A DNA stretch of 64,000 bases, from positions 5,769,501 through 5,833,500 of the forward strand of contig CM069765.1 of assembly GCA_036169595.1 (NCBI GenBank), read 5' to 3'. Position 1 is the first letter of the stretch; the number at the start of each line of letters is the position of its first letter. A model generated the notes under the pieces. That model was given only the letters and a program-made list of their open reading frames with translations, was not told the DNA's origin and did no database searches. Positions 1-14,163 of this stretch are shown here, one piece after another. A program made the translations under genes and the position numbers. Source of the stretch: Dictyostelium firmibasis (lineage: Eukaryota; Evosea; Eumycetozoa; Dictyosteliales; Dictyosteliaceae).

Positions 1-4520
<4,520 letters not shown>

Positions 4521-4567
4521 TATACTTTTTTTTTTTTATGTTAAATGTTTTTTTTTTATTTTTTTTA

Positions 4568-5545
4568 TTAAATTATTGAATCTAACCAATCCTCTAAATT
4601 ATCACTAGTAACATTTCCATTATCAATTGGTGGTTTATCTGCTGTATCCTTAACTATTGGTGATAATTTAATCTCTTTATTATCTTTATTAATAATGGTT
4701 GGAGTGTTCGAACCTGTTTTTTGTGGTTTGTTTTGCTCCTGTTGTTGTTGTTGTTGCATATTTGCAGATTCTATTGGTATCAAATGTTTATTGGATTTTC
4801 TTTTTAAATATACAATATTACTTGGGTTTGGTAATTTAAGTCCACTCTTTATATAAAAACAAGTGGTAAATAAAATAACTCAATAATATAATATAATAAA
4901 ATAAAATATTATATATAATACAAAATATAATAATAATAAACTTACAACATAATGTTCATCGATATTTAATCTTTTAGATAAAGGAATAGATGATAATAAT
5001 TTTTCAATTTCAGAAGTGTTGATGCTATTATCATTGTTTGTTTTTGTTTTATTACTACTATTTACATGTCCATCATTATCATCATCAAATAATATTAAAT
5101 TATCAAATTTTGGTATGAAATCAACTTTTGAATCAATTAAAGATTGCATATTTAATAGTGATCCTTGATTATAATACTTTTCATCCAATTTAACTAATTC
5201 ACTATGATCATTTTGTAATAATACTCTTTTACTATATTTAGATCTTGAATGAGTAAATTTAATCTCACCATTTTCATTTTCATTTTTATTATCTTCACTA
5301 TTGTCACTATCATCATCATCACTGTTTTCCTCATCACCATTATTATTATCATTGTTTGAAGTTTTTTTTGGTGGTGGACGATAATTTGGATCTTGTTCTC
5401 TCTTTGCTAATTCTTCCCTTTCTTTTTTTTTTTGTTCATATTCTTGTTTTTTATATTTCCCTCTTGAGGTGTTTTTATCAACTGTCTTTCCACCTCGATG
5501 TTTATTTCTTGCTAATAATTTATGATTTAATGGTTCATCTGACAT
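4568..5545 (-). CDS. Aven homologue (cell-death/ATM regulator family)
   Basis: Exon 1 is 5545-4946 and exon 2 is 4846-4568, joined by GTAAG..AAAG in phase 0, giving 292 residues. The exact C terminus LEDWLDSII matches the end of animal Aven (ELEDWLDSMIS). A second match lies in the middle: a hydrophobic SEIEKLLSSIPLSKRLNI block against the Aven ELPLCLRLNV helix. An upstream YSKR block followed by a charged segment corresponds to the Aven YSKRK region. The N terminus is basic (GGKTVDKNTSRGKYKKQEYE) and rich in K/R/E rather than RGG repeats; the middle is acidic and Asn-rich. In animals Aven binds Bcl-xL and Apaf-1, activates ATM and binds RNA helicases at RGG motifs. Which of these roles applies here is unknown. 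The match rests on short motifs in the right order, so a profile search would be useful. Confidence 0.72.
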
Positions 5546-6283
5546 CTTATCTTATTTTTTCTATACAAAATAGTAAGAAAAAAAAAATTTTGAAAAAAAA
5601 AAAAAAAAAAAAAAAATTAAAAATAGAAAATCAAAATATAAATTTCAAAAAAAAAAAAGATTTTTTTCAACACCATTATCTGTATTTTTGTATTACATAT
5701 TAAAATCAATTCTAATTAAATTATTAAGTAATTAAAATTCACACTAATTTATTTTCAATTAGATTATTATTATTATAAATTATTTTCTTTATTTTTTTTT
5801 TTTTTTAAAATTTTTTTTTTAATAATAGTAATAATAATAATAATAATAATAATATTATGTACAGCGCTGATTCAACTACAAAGAACAAAACAGTTTTTTC
5901 AATTTTTTATTTCACAAACATTTTGAAAGTATGTATAATCCAAAACAGAGAACAACAAATTTTTAGTTTTTTTTTTTTTTTTTTTGAAATTTAATTTTTT
6001 TTTATTTTTTTTTTTTTTTTATTTTTTAATTTTAAATAAAAAAATAAAAAAAATAAAAAAAAAATGAAATTTGTTCGTTCTTTTTTTTTTTTTATTTTTT
6101 TTTATTTTTTTATTTTTTTTTTTTTTTATGAATATTCATTGATCAGTGAAAAATATTTATCTTTATCAGTCAATTTTTAATTAATTTCAAGTAGTTAATT
6201 AAAATAAAATATCTGAATAGAGTTATAATCCATTATTAGTTTCTATTAATATAATTGTTTGTAAGATCTCCCAAAACCAAACC

Positions 6284-6323
<40 letters not shown>

Positions 6324-6633
6324 TAAAAATCTTAAAATGATAAAAAAAAAATACAAATTTTTTTTTTAAAAAAAAAAACAATTATTATTGTGTACTCTTC
6401 TAATACATATCCACCAACCAATAAATTCTATTACTATTTTTATTATTATTATTATTTTATTATCATATTATATATGACTATAGTTTATTCTTGTCATTTA
6501 GAATTTTTTAAGACAAACAAAAAAAAAAAAAAAAACAAACAAACAATACAATTGTAAAGTAAAATAAAAAAATAAAACAATACCAATAAAAAACGACAAT
6601 AAAAATAAATAATATATAATACACAATATAGAT
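5546..6633. other. Divergent intergenic region, Aven homologue / CoA carrier
   Basis: About 1.1 kb shared upstream region of two divergent genes. It holds alternating long T and A runs (for example 5961-6030 T-rich, 6037-6064 A-rich, 6079-6127 T-rich), a short (AAT)n near 5821-5852, and no open frame or RNA gene that I can support. Confidence 0.6.
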
Positions 6634-7803
6634 ATGGCAACATCATCAGCACCAACATCAAAATCATCATGGGTCTCATTTTTATCAGGTGGTATAGCAG
6701 GTGTTACAGCAAAATCTGCTGTTGCCCCTCTTGAAAGGGTTAAAATTTTATATCAAGTAAAGATCAAACTATCATTAATTATAAATATATTATTATTTAT
6801 TACTAAAAGAAGAGTGGAAAAATACAAAAAAACCTATATTAATAATCAAAAAAAATTATTATATATAACTTTATAAAATATACTTTAGATTAAAAGTGAA
6901 TTATATTCATTAAATTCAGTATATGGATCTATGTTAAAGATTGTAGAGAATGAAGGTCTTAAAGGGTTATGGAGAGGTAATTCAGCAACAATTCTAAGAG
7001 TATTCCCATATGCAGCAGTTCAATTCCTTTCATATGAAACCATTAAAAATCATCTTGTAAACGATAAAACATCATCATTTCAACTATTTTTAGCAGGTAG
7101 CACTGCTGGTGGTATCGCAGTTTGTGTAACCTATCCATTGGATTTATTAAGAGCAAGATTAGCAATCGAAATCCATAAAACACCAACTAAACCACATCAT
7201 TTATTAAAATCAACATTTACAAAAGACGGTCTTAGAGGAATTTATAGAGGTATTCAACCAACTTTAATAGTATGTTTTAATAATTATTATTGTTTATCAA
7301 ATAGCATTTGGTTATTTTATTTGTTTATTTTATTTTATTTGCTTTTGTTTATTTGTTTGCTTTTTTGTTTGTTTATATATATATATGAATTCAAAACTAA
7401 TTCTTTTGTTCATTTTTAGGGTATACTTCCATATGGTGGTATTAGTTTTTCGACATTTGAATTCTTAAAGAGAATTGCACCACTCACTGCAAAGAATGAA
7501 AAAGGTGAATTATTGGGAGCATATAAATTATTTTCAGGTGGTATTGCTGGTGGTGTTGCACAAACCGTCGCATATCCACTCGATGTTGTTAGAAGAAGAG
7601 TTCAAACCCATGGATTTGGTGATGCAAAGGCTGTAGTCAATCTTGAGCATGGAACTTTAAGAACTATATCACATATATTAAAAGAGGAAGGATTTTTAGC
7701 TTTATACAAAGGTTTAAGTATAAACTATGTTAAAGTTATTCCTACTACATCCATCGCCTTTTTTACATACGATTATTTCTCAAATTTACTTAATAAACTT
7801 TAA
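6634..7803 (+). CDS. Mitochondrial carrier, SLC25A42/A16-like (CoA transporter type)
   Basis: Three exons, 6634-6756, 6889-7269 and 7420-7803, all joined in phase 0, give 295 residues, the usual carrier size. Three repeats each carry the carrier signature: PLERVKILYQ, PLDLLRARLA and [10 protein letters not shown]. The flanking segments [20 protein letters not shown] and GLRGIYRGIQPT, and the C-terminal LYKGLSINYVK, closely follow human SLC25A42 ([42 protein letters not shown]). Members of that group exchange coenzyme A and adenine nucleotides across the inner mitochondrial membrane. Substrate is inferred from the signature triplets. The gene belongs to the amoeba mcf set, but I cannot assign the letter with certainty. 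The first coding exon starts near an A-rich leader. Confidence 0.9.
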
Positions 7804-7999
7804 ATTAATATTTTTAAAAACGAAAAAAAATTGAAATAAAATAAAACAAAACAATATAAAAAGAGATAAATATATACAGATAAATAGATATATATATTTT
7901 TTTATTTATATTTTTATTTGTTTTAATATTACATGGATAAGGAATGATGACTGTTAAATTTTTATTTTTCTTTTTAAAATAATTTCCGGTATATTTTTT

Positions 8000-9511
8000 T
8001 TATTTGCCACCAAGTGACATTAAACCTCTTGTTACCAATAAACCAGCAGCATTTCCAAAACCAGTTAACCTACAAACTTCATTGGCATCTTCATCACAAA
8101 TCATAAAGAAATATTCACTTACAAAATGTTTAAGACCAATGTCACTACCAGTCATAAATGGAATTAATTTTGAACTAATACCTGTTTTTTTAACTTCTTC
8201 TGGTGGTCTATTTCAATAATTATTAATATGTAAAACATATATACAACAAAAATAAAAATAAAAAATATATGATAATATAATTACTTACTCAATACCAACT
8301 GATAATGGTTCATCAGTTTCTTTAATTAAATCATAAGGAAAAGTCATTTCTTTTAATTGTTGACGAGTTGGTACAACATTTTCAGCAGTATTTGTGAGTA
8401 ACATAAGGATTGGTAAAAACTCGGCAGCAGTTTCAGGTGAGGATAATAAATGAATTTGAGATTTAAAAATTTCTTGAAAGTAAGTCAATGGAATCTCTTC
8501 GATTAGTTCATCGTAGAGATCTTTTGGTGTGTTAATTAATGCAGAGATGACGGCACACTTCAAATTGTAGATTGGATCGGAACTATTGTTAGATGGTGTA
8601 TATTGGGTGATAATCTTTTTAAAGATTGGTAATAGTCTTCTACAACCTTCCAATTCTAAATGATTTGGTGGTGTTGGTCTACCACCTTCTAATGGTCCTA
8701 AATGAATGGTAAGTGTGAATAATAATCTACAAAGATCGGCTAATAATGGTGCTGATTTAGTTATGGATTCAGTGGTTGTCACTTTGGTTAATAATTGTTC
8801 AGTGACAAACTCTAATAAACCCTCTGGTCTCAATGCTAATTTAATCTCTGGTTTGGCACAACAATGTACTAATACCTTGTAAATTACATCCAATAAACCT
8901 TCAGACATTTCTTGACTATTCTTTCTAACTTCACGTGTTAATGTGATTGGACCATTCATCTCAACTAAAAATGTGTTTTGAATAACTGGATCCCTACTAA
9001 TACAATTTACAATACACTTTAATGCTTCCTCTCTAATTGAATTATCATAAATCTTAATCTTTTCCGCTTCTCCAATATTACCTAATTTAAAGAAAATATT
9101 TAATTCCTAAGGAGAGTAATAATTAATTATTTGTTTTTTTTGTTTTTTTTTTTTTGTTTTTTAAATTAGATATATCAATATTTAAATAGAAAAAAGATGA
9201 GGAGATTAATAAATAAATCATACATTTTTAACAATATTTCTATCTTTTTCAGTGAATTCTCTTAATGAAATTCTTAAAGAAATTAAAACTTGTACCATAG
9301 TTTCAATGGCTGGTTTAACTGTTTGTGATGGATTGAATTCATTTTTTAAATAGTGAAATAAATTATATGTGAATTGTTCTTTAACATCCACACTAACTCT
9401 GTCTGTAAAAGATCTTTTATCTGCATTTTCGGTGTTAAACTTTTTTAATGTTTCAACCCAAAGAGAGTCTGAATCTTGTTGGTTTTGATATTGTTCATTA
9501 AAGACTTCCAT
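8000..9511 (-). CDS. ric8: Ric8 homologue (synembryn; G-alpha chaperone and GEF)
   Basis: Exons are 9511-9224, 9106-8289 and 8207-8000 on the minus strand; phases agree and give 437 residues. The protein is a helical armadillo-type repeat throughout, as in Ric8. The C-terminal exon supplies the diagnostic end: a MTGSDIGLKHFVSEYFF stretch followed by LTGFGNAAGLLVTRGLMS, matching vertebrate Ric8A (YTGYGNAAGLLAARGLMA). The middle contains a GGRPTPPNHLE segment at the place of the vertebrate proline-rich loop. Ric8 folds nascent G-alpha and acts as a non-receptor GEF in the cytosol; in Dictyostelium it has been linked to chemotaxis and development. It ends about where vertebrate Ric8 armadillo repeats end and lacks the long phosphorylated tail. 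The carrier gene converges on it from the left with under 200 bp between stop codons. Confidence 0.93.
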
Positions 9512-10364
9512 TATATCTATTAATTCTTATTTATCAGCCTTTAAAAAAATATAAAAAAATAAAAAAAATAAAAATAAAATAAAATTAAAAAACACACTTT
9601 TGTGGAAAAAAAAAAAAAAAAATAAAAAAAAAAAAAATAAAATAAAAATAAAAATAAAAATTAAAAGAAAAAAAAAAAAAAAATGTGAAATTCTAATACC
9701 AATTAATTTGTGGGTTATGTAAAAATTTAGATTGAATGAAATTTCGCTTTAATTCTAACAAATAATTTAAGGAATTGGATTTTTATTATTAATGAAAAAA
9801 AAAAACTTTTTAAAATAGTATCAACCAAGAAAAATTTTAAAACTATTAATATTAATTCCCTTTGGATGCATCGGCAAAAAAAAAAAAAAAAAAAAAATTT
9901 AAACTCTGAAAATTAAGTGCTTTTTGAAAAATAAACAACACATTTTTAAGTCCTTTTGTGGCCACGTAAATACGATATTTTTTAAATAAAAAAAAAAATC
10001 CAAGTTATTATTATTATTAGGATTTTTTTTTTTTTTTTCATTTATTTTAAATTTAAAATTAAAAAGAGAGCTTTCATCATTGTTATTTATTATATTAAAT
10101 AAAAAAAAAGAGTTTTATTTATTTAATATTAATAAGTTTATATCAAAGGACAATAATTAATTGTAAATAAAAAAAAATAAAAAAAAATATCAAAACTGTT
10201 GACACTTTTTTTCCGTAAAATTTTAACGCAATTTTTGATTTTTTGCAATTTTAATTATTTTATTTTATTTTTTTTTTTTTTTCTCAACCATTTATTTTTT
10301 TTGGAAGAAATCAAAGAATACAAAAAATAATAATAATAAGAATAATAGATTTTATAAGAAAAGA
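9512..10364. other. Divergent intergenic region, ric8 / GNAT
   Basis: About 850 bp between two start codons. It contains A and T runs, a less A+T-rich patch near 9840-9980 (TGGCCACGTAAA), and one perfect A/T-only hairpin: arms ATATTAAATAAA at 10092-10103 and TTTATTTAATAT at 10118-10129 with a 14-nt loop. No open frame is supported. Confidence 0.55.
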
Positions 10365-11171
10365 ATGAGTGAAATTATTGAAAAAATTAAAGCAAATGAA
10401 ATATCAGTGTTGATTAGACCAATGCATATAAATGATGTTAATACAATTTTTACAGTACAAAAGGAGACATTCCCAGCAGATGATTTATTTGAATGCTATG
10501 AAGCATTTGAAAATAAATTTTTAGTATATCCACAAGGTTGTTTTTGTGTTGAGTTAATTTTAGATGGTGAAATCGTTGATCAAGAAAATATCCATACCTA
10601 TGAGCCATCATCAGATTTAGAACTTAATAAAAAGAAATTATTGGGTCATTTCTTTTCACATCCATGGGCAAAAGGTGAATTTCCACCATTAAACAATGCA
10701 AAAGCTATTAGTGATGGTGTTGGAAAAATAATTGATAAATCAACTGGTGAATTAACCTCTGATGTTAATCCAGAGAATATTATGTTATATCTCAATGAGA
10801 TTGCAGTTAGACCAATGGGAAGAGGATTCAATTTAGCACGTTTATTAACCAATAGAGTTTTACATCATCTATCAAAACAGTCACCATCATTCGATCATAT
10901 TGGTTTAGTTTCAGTACAAGGTTCGCATGTAGTTTGGTCTTCTATTGGTTTCGATATTGATCATAATATACCACAAAAGAAAAGAGATTATCTCTCTAAA
11001 AATTATGGTGAAAAATCTTGTTATATGAAATTAGACTATTCTAAAAAAGTTAAAACTTTAAAAAATAATCAACTTTATCTTTGTCCAAATTTAAGAACAA
11101 ATAATGTAAATAGTGGTTTATATCATTATGGTAAATTATTTAAAGAAGTTAAAAGAGTTTCAAAATTATAA
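10365..11171 (+). CDS. GNAT-family N-acetyltransferase
   Basis: An intronless frame of 268 residues begins at the first ATG after an A-rich leader. The N-terminal strand SVLIRPMHINDVNTIFTVQKETFP is a typical GNAT start. Motif A, which holds the acetyl-CoA pyrophosphate, is LYLNEIAVRPMGRGFNLARLL around residues 143-163 with the Q/RxxGxG-type turn PMGRGFN. It is followed by a helix and a GLVSVQG strand and a WSSIGFDID segment (motif B, a bulge and final strand). The substrate cannot be told from sequence; amine or protein N-terminal targets are both possible. The C-terminal 50 residues are basic and may not belong to the fold. Confidence 0.78.
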   Translation: MSEIIEKIKANEISVLIRPMHINDVNTIFTVQKETFPADDLFECYEAFENKFLVYPQGCFCVELILDGEIVDQENIHTYEPSSDLELNKKKLLGHFFSHPWAKGEFPPLNNAKAISDGVGKIIDKSTGELTSDVNPENIMLYLNEIAVRPMGRGFNLARLLTNRVLHHLSKQSPSFDHIGLVSVQGSHVVWSSIGFDIDHNIPQKKRDYLSKNYGEKSCYMKLDYSKKVKTLKNNQLYLCPNLRTNNVNSGLYHYGKLFKEVKRVSKL

Positions 11172-11304
11172 AAAATTTAAAAAAAACCAATAATAATAAA
11201 AATAAAAATAAAATAAAAATGTATAAAAAATTTATTAAATTATTGAATTTAATAATTAAATGAAATTTCATAGTTCCGTTTTCTCAATATAAAACGATAA
11301 TTTT

Positions 11305-11341
<37 letters not shown>

Positions 11342-11427
11342 GAATTTTAAACTCCAAAATTGATATTTTCTTTTTTTTATTTTATTTTTTTTTTTATTTA
11401 TCTATTGAAAAAAAAAAAAAAAAAAAA

Positions 11428-12999
11428 ATGATTCAAAAAGTTGGAATTATAGGTGGTGGTATTAGTGGTCTATCAAGTTATTATTATTTAAGAAATGGAA
11501 TACATTTAACGTCAAAAAATGTTTCAAATGGTTTAAAAATTAATATTTTTGAGAAATCAAATAAAGTTGGTGGTAATATTCAAACAAAGATATTTAAAGG
11601 TGATAAAAAAGATGAAAAGATCATTGTTGAAGAAGGACCAAGAAGTTTAAGAGCATTAGGTAGAGGATTGAATACATTAGAGTTGATAAAAAGATTAGGT
11701 ATTTCAAATGATGTAATATTTAGTAGTGCCAATAGTAATGGTAAATTTATATTTTTAGATGGTAAACCAAAAGAGATTCCAATGAGTGGTTTATTTGATA
11801 TTATAAAATTTTCATTTAAACATTCGATAGTAGGTTCAATTTTAAAGGAACCATTTAACAAGATACCAAAACAGGTCAAACAGATGGACCCAAATTGGGA
11901 TGAATCAATATATGACTTCTTTTCACGTAGATTAGGTAAAAATATGGCTAAAACATTTATAGAGCCAACATGTTTAGGAATTTATGGTGGTGATTATACA
12001 AATCTATCAATTAAATCAACTTTTAAACGAGCAGCATTACTTGAATCATTTGGTGGTTTAATATTTGGTTTACTTTTTAAATCTAAAAAACAAAAACAAT
12101 TCGAGTCAGAATTGGACAAAAATGAAAATCGTTTACTTCCATCTAAAACATCATTGAAAGAATTATTCGATAAAGATAGTGATAAAACAAATGTTTTCTC
12201 ATTTAAAGATAGTGGTTTGTCGAGAATGATTGAAAGATTAAAATCTTTAATTGATTCTGATAGTCAAACTAAATTATATCTTTCAACTAGCATCAGTGAA
12301 ATTCAAAAGAATAATAAAGATAATGGTTCAATTAAAGTTGTTGATAATAAAGGTAACCAATATCAATATGATCAATTAATATCAACAATTCCTTTAAATC
12401 AATTAGCACCAATGTTTAAGAAATCAGACCCAAAACTTTATCAACTCTTACAATTAGTTGATTATACATCAATTGCAGTTGTAAATTTAGTTTATAAATC
12501 AAATAAAAAAGTTTTAAAGAAAATTCAAGATAAAGGTTTTGGTTATTTAGTCCCTTCAAAAGAAAATCAGTCTGTTATTGGTGTTTGTTTTGATTCAAAT
12601 ACTTTCCCTGAATTTGTAAATAATAATGAAAAAGAAAATAGTTCTGAGCAATCAATTATTACAGTTATGATTGGTGGTAATAAGGGTATAAAAGATAGAA
12701 ATGATCATTGGATAGATGTTACAAATACATCAAAAGATAAACTCTTGGAAATCTCATTAAATCATTTAGATAAAGTTTTAGATATTGAATCATCACCTGA
12801 TTTTACAAATGTTTCAATTTATGAAAATGGAATTCCTCATTATAAAGTTGGTCACCAAAATTTATTAAATGAAATTCAACAACATATTACTGAAAACTAT
12901 GGTACCTCTTTACTTTTAGGTGGTAATTCCATTGATGGTGTTGGTATTAATGATTCAATTCATAAATCTAAACAATTAGTTAGTTCTTTAAAATTTTAA
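11428..12999 (+). CDS. ppox: Protoporphyrinogen oxidase, HemY/PPOX type
   Basis: A single exon encodes 523 residues. The N terminus is the FAD-binding Rossmann motif GIIGGGISGLSSYYYL, followed by the second dinucleotide element FEKSNKVGGNIQT and the EEGPRSLRALG block, which in PPOX is ExGPrs/t. Other family marks are FIEPTCLGIYGGDYTNLSIKS and the C-terminal FAD contact LLLGGNSIDGVGINDSIHKS. The enzyme oxidises protoporphyrinogen IX to protoporphyrin IX with oxygen, the penultimate step of haem synthesis, usually on the inner mitochondrial membrane. There is no cleavable presequence; as in other eukaryotic PPOX, targeting would be internal. The start sits after a 20-A run. The length is normal for the family. 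Confidence 0.95.
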   Translation: MIQKVGIIGGGISGLSSYYYLRNGIHLTSKNVSNGLKINIFEKSNKVGGNIQTKIFKGDKKDEKIIVEEGPRSLRALGRGLNTLELIKRLGISNDVIFSSANSNGKFIFLDGKPKEIPMSGLFDIIKFSFKHSIVGSILKEPFNKIPKQVKQMDPNWDESIYDFFSRRLGKNMAKTFIEPTCLGIYGGDYTNLSIKSTFKRAALLESFGGLIFGLLFKSKKQKQFESELDKNENRLLPSKTSLKELFDKDSDKTNVFSFKDSGLSRMIERLKSLIDSDSQTKLYLSTSISEIQKNNKDNGSIKVVDNKGNQYQYDQLISTIPLNQLAPMFKKSDPKLYQLLQLVDYTSIAVVNLVYKSNKKVLKKIQDKGFGYLVPSKENQSVIGVCFDSNTFPEFVNNNEKENSSEQSIITVMIGGNKGIKDRNDHWIDVTNTSKDKLLEISLNHLDKVLDIESSPDFTNVSIYENGIPHYKVGHQNLLNEIQQHITENYGTSLLLGGNSIDGVGINDSIHKSKQLVSSLKF

Positions 13000-13324
13000 A
13001 AATAACTTAAAAGATATTAAATAAATGGAATAATAATAATAATAATAAGAAAAAAAGTAAATTGGCCACCCCCCCCCCCCCCCACTTAAATTTATTTGAA
13101 TTGAATTGAATTTATTAAATTTTTATTTGTATTATATAGTATTTCTTTTTTTCCACACCACTTTTTACAAATAAATATTCATTTTTTTTTTTTAATTTTT
13201 TTTTTTATTTTTTTTTTTTAATAACACCTTCATTTTTTTTTTTAATATTTAAATCATTTAGTTTTTTTATTTTATTTTATTTTTTATGTTTTAATTTCAA
13301 TTTAACCAAAGAAAAATAAAAGAA
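13000..13324. other. Intergenic, ppox / secreted protein
   Basis: Holds a run of 15 C at 13069-13083 (see separate entry), then T-rich sequence typical of an upstream region. No gene is visible. Confidence 0.6.
13069..13083. repeat. Oligo(dC) run of 15
   Basis: The sequence reads GGCCA, then 15 C, then ACTTAAA, about 70 bp downstream of the ppox stop. Long C/G homopolymers are rare in this A+T-rich background. Confidence 0.95.
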
Positions 13325-14059
13325 ATGGAATTAAAAAACTTAATTAAAATTTTAATTGTGGTTACTATGGTTTTTATTGAATTGGTTGTTTGTGATAGAC
13401 CAATTTTTTTAAATAATGAAATTAATTTAGGAAAAAATCAACTTGAAGCAAATTATCCAATATTCGATATTCCATCTAATACAATCACAATTTTTAAATT
13501 AAAAATTGATGATTCAATTAAAAATTCTGATATAAATATTAATATTGGTTCTCAAAAAGAAAGTGGTGAACAATCACAAGAGGATACAATTTTATTGAAA
13601 TTCAATGAATTTAATTTTGTTCAAGGTAATACACCATTCTTAGTTCAACTTTGCACAAGTGCAAATGAAGAATCATTTAATATAACATGTTTAAATAGTG
13701 ATTTATCTGATTGCAAACTTTCAATTTCCATTAATGCTTCTAATACTAATAACTTTTGTTCTCAAAACCTTGATAATAATATCTTTGAAGAATTTTTTAA
13801 AGATTTTTTTAATTTCCCAACACAAGAAATTGGAGGTCAACAACAACAAGAAAATGGAGGACAAGAACAACAACAACAACAACAAGATCAACAGGATCAA
13901 CAATATCAACAAGAAAATAGTGATAATGATAATGTTGACGATGGAGAATTAAGACCAATAATTAAAAATCAACAACAAAAACAACCAAAATTAAAAATAT
14001 CAAGATTTAATGATGAAACAAATAATTGGTTCAATAATTTCTTTAAAAATAATATTTGA
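13325..14059 (+). CDS. Secreted protein of unknown function
   Basis: A 244-residue single-exon frame. The N terminus MELKNLIKILIVVTMVFIELVVC is a clear signal peptide, probably cut near residue 23. The mature part has about 130 residues of alternating polar and hydrophobic character with a small set of cysteines (CTSANEESFNITC, DLSDCK, NNFC) that could form disulphides and a few NxT/S sites. Then comes an aromatic patch (EEFFKDFFNFP), a low-complexity Q/E/G/D region near residues 165-205, and a C terminus NWFNNFFKNNI. I do not recognise a family. The aromatic FFKDFF and FNNFF blocks framing the Q-rich linker are the most distinctive visible trait. Confidence 0.75.
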   Translation: MELKNLIKILIVVTMVFIELVVCDRPIFLNNEINLGKNQLEANYPIFDIPSNTITIFKLKIDDSIKNSDININIGSQKESGEQSQEDTILLKFNEFNFVQGNTPFLVQLCTSANEESFNITCLNSDLSDCKLSISINASNTNNFCSQNLDNNIFEEFFKDFFNFPTQEIGGQQQQENGGQEQQQQQQDQQDQQYQQENSDNDNVDDGELRPIIKNQQQKQPKLKISRFNDETNNWFNNFFKNNI

Positions 14060-14163
14060 AAAAAAATAAAAAAAAAAAAGATAATATCCAAGCGATATAT
14101 GGCAATAAAAAAATTTTAATAAATAAAAAAAAAAAAAAGTAAAATTTTTTTTTTTCTTTTAAT

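Noticed and set aside
5981-6130. Long T-run/A-run pairing as a structural RNA
   Set aside because: Simple A and T runs occur in all intergenic regions here and carry no specific signal.
8004-8219. 71-residue plus-strand frame
   Set aside because: It is the complement of the last exon of ric8, whose minus-strand translation gives a conserved Ric8 C terminus.
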